Below, piece after piece: positions 60,579 to 64,000 of a stretch of DNA of 64,000 nt. A program made the translations under genes and the position numbers. A model generated the notes under the pieces. The model did not search any database and was not told the DNA's origin. It saw only the letters and a list, made by a program, of their open reading frames with translations. Location of the stretch: positions 1 to 64,000 of the forward strand of contig CABQKA010000001.1 of the NCBI GenBank assembly GCA_902464615.1, read 5' to 3'. Numbering within the stretch: position 1 is the stretch's first letter; each line of letters begins with the position of its first letter. The stretch is from an uncultured Prevotella sp. (GTDB taxonomy: Bacteria; Bacteroidota; Bacteroidia; Bacteroidales; Bacteroidaceae).

Positions 60579-61454
60579 ATGAGTCTGAAAATAGTTGTGC
60601 TCGCAAAGCAAGTCCCCGACACGCGCAATGTGGGCAAAGACGCTATGACGCCGGAAGGGACTGTGAACCGCGCCGCCCTTCCCGCAATTTTCAACCCCGA
60701 AGACCTCAATGCCCTTGAACAGGCACTGCGTCTCAAAGAACAGAACCCCGGTTCTACCGTCAGCATTCTGACCATGGGTCCTCCCCGAGCCACCGAAATC
60801 ATACGCGAAGGACTTTACCGCGGAGCGGACAACGGCTACTTGCTGACAGACCGCGCCTTTGCCGGTGCAGACACACTGGCCACGAGCTACGCTCTCTCCA
60901 TGGCCATCCGGAAAATCGGAATGCCGGACATTGTCATCGGAGGCCGTCAGGCCATAGACGGCGACACCGCACAAGTAGGCCCGCAAGTTGCCCAGAAGCT
61001 GGACCTCAACCAGGTGACTTACGTCACGAGTATCGAATCGGTCAAAGATAAAAAGATCATTGTCACCCGTCATATTGACGGCGGCATCGAACGCGTCGAA
61101 GCTCCCCTGCCTATTCTGCTCACCGTCAATGGCAATGCAGCCCCCTGCCGTCCGCGCAATGCCAAACTCGTCATGAAATACAAACGCGCCACCGCCCCTA
61201 TGGAGCGTCCGGCCGACGGCGACATGCCTTATGCTGAAGAGTATGAGAAAAAGCCGTACCTGACCGTTACACAATGGAGCGTTGCCGACGTCGACGCCGA
61301 CTTGCAGCAATGCGGCCTGGCAGGTTCGCCGACAAAAGTGAAAGCCGTACAAAACATTGTGTTCAAGGCTAAAGAAAGCAAGCGTCTCTCTGATGCGGAC
61401 GAAGAAATTGAAGGCCTCATCAAAGAGTTATTAGATAGTCACACAATCGGGTAA
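60579..61454 (+). CDS. etfB: Electron transfer flavoprotein subunit beta
   Basis: EtfB and EtfA form a soluble flavin carrier that accepts electrons from acyl-CoA dehydrogenases. The 291-residue product begins LKIVVLAKQVPDTRNVGKDAM and includes ILTMGPPRATEIIREGLYRGADNGYLLTDRAFAGADTLATSYALS, then GGRQAIDGDTAQVGPQVAQKL and PLPILLTVN. These are standard EtfB motifs. It is ~40 residues longer than human ETF-beta, as in other anaerobes. Whether it is bifurcating cannot be judged without structural comparison. etfA follows 9 bp later. Confidence 0.96.
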   Translation: MSLKIVVLAKQVPDTRNVGKDAMTPEGTVNRAALPAIFNPEDLNALEQALRLKEQNPGSTVSILTMGPPRATEIIREGLYRGADNGYLLTDRAFAGADTLATSYALSMAIRKIGMPDIVIGGRQAIDGDTAQVGPQVAQKLDLNQVTYVTSIESVKDKKIIVTRHIDGGIERVEAPLPILLTVNGNAAPCRPRNAKLVMKYKRATAPMERPADGDMPYAEEYEKKPYLTVTQWSVADVDADLQQCGLAGSPTKVKAVQNIVFKAKESKRLSDADEEIEGLIKELLDSHTIG

Positions 61455-61463
61455 AGAAGAGAA

Positions 61464-62486
61464 ATGAACAACGTTTTTGTATATTGCGAGATTGACGGCA
61501 CGACCGTTGAGGAAGTCAGCTACGAACTGCTGACCAAAGGACGCAAATTGGCCAATCAATTGGGTGTACAGCTTGAAGCTGTGGCTGCCGGCAGCGGCAT
61601 AACCGGAAAAGTAGAAAAAGACATCCTCTCTTATGGGGTGGACAAACTGCATGTTTTCGATGCCGAGGGGCTTTATCCTTATACCTCGAAACCGCATACC
61701 AGCATTTTGGTAAATCTTTTCAAACAAGAAAAGCCGCAAATCTGCCTGATGGGCGCCACCGTTATCGGCCGCGACCTGGGTCCGCGCGTATCCTCCTCGC
61801 TCACCAGCGGCCTGACCGCAGACTGCACAGCACTCGAAATCGGCGATTACGACGAAAAGAAAACAGGCAAACACTACGAGAACCTGCTTTACCAGATTCG
61901 CCCGGCTTTCGGCGGAAACATCGTGGCCACAATCGTCAATCCCGACCACCGTCCGCAGATGGCCACCGTGCGCAGCGGCGTGATGAAGGCTGAAAAAGTC
62001 GCAGAATACTACAACGGGGAAATCATCTACGAAGACGTAGCCAAATTCGTCCCCGAAACCGACTATATCGTAAAAGTGCTCGAAAGGCACGTCGAAAAGG
62101 CCAAGAACAATTTGAAAGGAGCTCCCATCATCGTGGCCGGCGGATACGGTGTAGGAAGCAAGGAAGGCTTCGACCTGTTGCGCAAACTGGCTGAAGAGCT
62201 TCATGGCGAAGTCGGTGCCAGCCGTGCCGCCGTCGACGCCGGCTACTGCGAGCACGATTTACAAATCGGCCAGACTGGTGTCACCGTGCGCCCCAAGGTT
62301 TACATTGCCTGCGGCATCAGCGGAGCCATCCAGCACGTGGCCGGAATGAAAGAGAGCGGGATTGTCATTTCCATCAATACCGACCCCGACGCACCCATCA
62401 ACACTATTGCCGACTACATCATCACCGGGCGCGTGGAGGATATTGTGCCTAAAATGATTAAGTACTACAAGGAAAACAGCAAATAA
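61464..62486 (+). CDS. etfA: Electron transfer flavoprotein subunit alpha
   Basis: EtfA binds the redox-active FAD. The 340-residue protein has the N-terminal ETF domain (GRKLANQLGVQLEAVAAGSGI ... GATVIGRDLGPRVSSSLTSGLTADCT). The C-terminal FAD domain has IIVAGGYGVGSKEGFDLLRKLAEELHGEVGASRAAVDAGYCEHDLQIGQTG and KVYIACGISGAIQHVAGM ... INTDPDAPI. All family signatures are intact. It is directly downstream of etfB and 178 bp upstream of an acyl-CoA dehydrogenase gene. Confidence 0.97.
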   Translation: MNNVFVYCEIDGTTVEEVSYELLTKGRKLANQLGVQLEAVAAGSGITGKVEKDILSYGVDKLHVFDAEGLYPYTSKPHTSILVNLFKQEKPQICLMGATVIGRDLGPRVSSSLTSGLTADCTALEIGDYDEKKTGKHYENLLYQIRPAFGGNIVATIVNPDHRPQMATVRSGVMKAEKVAEYYNGEIIYEDVAKFVPETDYIVKVLERHVEKAKNNLKGAPIIVAGGYGVGSKEGFDLLRKLAEELHGEVGASRAAVDAGYCEHDLQIGQTGVTVRPKVYIACGISGAIQHVAGMKESGIVISINTDPDAPINTIADYIITGRVEDIVPKMIKYYKENSK

Positions 62487-62664
62487 CGCCTCTTCAACTC
62501 CCGTTTCTCCCAGCCGCCGCGCGAAATAGCCGGCCGGTAAGCACCGGAAGTCACCATCCGTACCCTACCATGCCCGACGAAACGGGCCACGGCCATCTGA
62601 CGGCAAAATCCACCCCGGCCTGCGGAAGAAACATAGAAAAGGAACCAACCTAAGAACAAAAGAA

Positions 62665-64000
62665 ATGGCAAATAATTATAGCGAACATCCCGAGCTTAAA
62701 TTCGAGCTCAACCACCCCTTGATGAAACGCATTGTCGAGCTTAAGGAGCGCGACTTCCGCGACAAGGATTCCTACGACTACGCGCCGCTCGATTTCGACG
62801 ACGCCATGGATAGCTATGACCGTGTGCTCGACATCGTGGGCGAAATCAGCGGGACCACCATCGCCGACAATGCCGAAGGCGTAGACCTTGAAGGCCCGCA
62901 CCATGAAGGCGACCGCGTGCGTTATGCTTCCGGGACGGCCGACAACCTCGATGCCATGGTCAAGGCCGGCATGAACGGCATGACCATGCCCCGCCGTTAC
63001 GGTGGCCTCAATTTCCCCATCACGCCCTACACCATGTGCGCCGAACTCGTGGCAGCCAGCGACGCCGGCTTCGGTAACATCTGGAGCCTGCAGGACTGCA
63101 TCGAAACCCTCTACGAATTCGGTGACGAAGACCAGCACAGCCGCTTCATCCCCAGAGTCTGTGCAGGCGAGACCATGTCTATGGACCTGACCGAACCGGA
63201 TGCCGGTTCCGACCTCCAGCACGTCATGCTCAAAGCTACATACAGCGAAGAAGAGGGATGCTGGCTGCTGAACGGTGTAAAACGATTCATCACCAACGGC
63301 GACGCAGACATCCATCTGGTACTTGCCCGTTCGGAAGAAGGCACGACCGACGGCCGTGGTCTCTCCATGTTCATTTACGACAAACGCCAGGGGGGCGTCA
63401 ACGTGCGCCGCATCGAAAACAAGCTCGGCATCCATGGCTCGCCCACATGCGAACTTGTCTACAAGGACGCTCATGCCGAACTTTGCGGCGAACGCAAACT
63501 GGGACTTATCAAATACGTCATGGCTCTGATGAACGGCGCCCGCCTCGGCATCGCAGCTCAAAGCGTCGGCATCTCACAGGCCGCCTACAATGAAGGCCTT
63601 GCCTATGCCAAAGACCGCGAGCAGTTCGGAAAAGCCATCATCAACTTCCCGGCCGTTTACGACATGCTGGCACTCATGAAAGCCAAGCTCGACGCCGGAC
63701 GTGCCCTCCTGTACCAATGCGCACGCTACGTCGACGTCTACAAAGCCCTCGACGACATTGCACGCGAACGCAAACTCACGCCCGAAGAGCGCAAGGAGCA
63801 GAAACTTTATGCCAAACTCGCCGACAGCCTCACGCCATTGGCTAAGGGCATGAACTCCGAATATTGCAACCAGAACACCTACGACGCCATCCAGATTCAC
63901 GGCGGTTCGGGCTTCATGATGGACTATCCCATCCAGCGCTACTACCGCGATGCCCGCATCACCAGCATCTACGAAGGCACCACGCAGCTCCAGGTCGTAG
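62665..64000 (+). CDS. Acyl-CoA dehydrogenase family protein (3' end cut by window)
   Basis: The gene is open to the window end, giving 445 residues of an FAD-dependent dehydrogenase. Visible are LYEFGDEDQHSRFIPRVCAGETMSMDLTEPDAGSDLQ (FAD-binding segment), GVKRFITNGDADIH, RENK-type LGIHGSPTCELVYKDAHAELCG, AKDREQFGKAI and INGSGF-type HGGSGFMMDYPIQRYYRDARITSIYEGTTQLQ. The last carries the catalytic base Glu437. Proteins of this type in Bacteroidetes are near 570-600 residues, so about 120 are missing. With etfBA it likely forms an acyl-CoA oxidation/reduction module. Confidence 0.94.
   Translation, partial: MANNYSEHPELKFELNHPLMKRIVELKERDFRDKDSYDYAPLDFDDAMDSYDRVLDIVGEISGTTIADNAEGVDLEGPHHEGDRVRYASGTADNLDAMVKAGMNGMTMPRRYGGLNFPITPYTMCAELVAASDAGFGNIWSLQDCIETLYEFGDEDQHSRFIPRVCAGETMSMDLTEPDAGSDLQHVMLKATYSEEEGCWLLNGVKRFITNGDADIHLVLARSEEGTTDGRGLSMFIYDKRQGGVNVRRIENKLGIHGSPTCELVYKDAHAELCGERKLGLIKYVMALMNGARLGIAAQSVGISQAAYNEGLAYAKDREQFGKAIINFPAVYDMLALMKAKLDAGRALLYQCARYVDVYKALDDIARERKLTPEERKEQKLYAKLADSLTPLAKGMNSEYCNQNTYDAIQIHGGSGFMMDYPIQRYYRDARITSIYEGTTQLQVV

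Overview
The window is a G+C-rich chromosomal segment from a Bacteroidota bacterium, most likely an anaerobic gut-type member of the order Bacteroidales. Five things point there. Promoters repeatedly show the Bacteroidetes -7 box TAnnTTTG instead of a sigma70 -10 hexamer. Complex I is encoded by eleven subunits with fused NuoCD and no NuoEFG. A NigD-like lipoprotein is present. There is an ExbB-ExbD-ExbD-TonB-PstS-like-TPR cluster. Secreted glycosidases (GH36, GH29, GH3 and a GH109-like protein) are scattered along the segment. No phage, transposase, CRISPR array or rRNA gene was seen. Coding density is high and nearly all genes look intact.

Layout. 1-4000: efp, then pflB-pflA (anaerobic pyruvate cleavage). 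4000-12000 (minus strand): a secreted GH36 alpha-galactosidase, then a probable four-gene operon read right to left (LptF/G-type permease, ribBA, BI-1 membrane protein, class I aminotransferase) ending in a clear intrinsic terminator. 12150-16400 (plus): tRNA-Met, pta, ackA and a DUF805 membrane protein. 16400-27100 (plus): nuoABCDHIJKLMN behind a long structured leader and closed by a strong terminator. 27100-29000: divergent AraC and LuxR regulators with promoters almost touching their start codons. 29000-36900 (minus): a run of eight genes, PASTA protein, RluA-family pseudouridine synthase, ddl, acyltransferase, NigD-like lipoprotein, DUF2156 protein, GNAT and phytase-like esterase. 37000-40500 (minus): rpmH, trpS, a small GNAT and a MATE transporter. 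40660-42300: an exported GH109-like oxidoreductase-fold protein. 42500-48000: a tripartite RND efflux operon. 48160-53800: the TPR, PstS-like, TonB, ExbD, ExbD, ExbB cluster. 54300-60340: an AraC regulator, two translationally coupled GH29 fucosidases and a GH3 glycosidase. 60580-64000: etfB, etfA and an acyl-CoA dehydrogenase cut by the window edge.

The genes fit a fermentative saccharolytic lifestyle. Exported glycosidases release sugars. PFL with Pta-AckA yields formate, acetate and ATP. Truncated complex I and the ETF/acyl-CoA dehydrogenase pair handle reducing equivalents, and ExbBD-TonB powers outer-membrane uptake.

The least explained signals are four. First, a family of about 21-nt-period GC-rich repeats occurs in four separate intergenic spacers. 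Second, the divergent AraC/LuxR pair appears to be leaderless. Third, the nuo leader is long and structured. Fourth, an envelope operon joins ddl to three acyl/aminoacyl-transferase-like proteins of unknown substrate.
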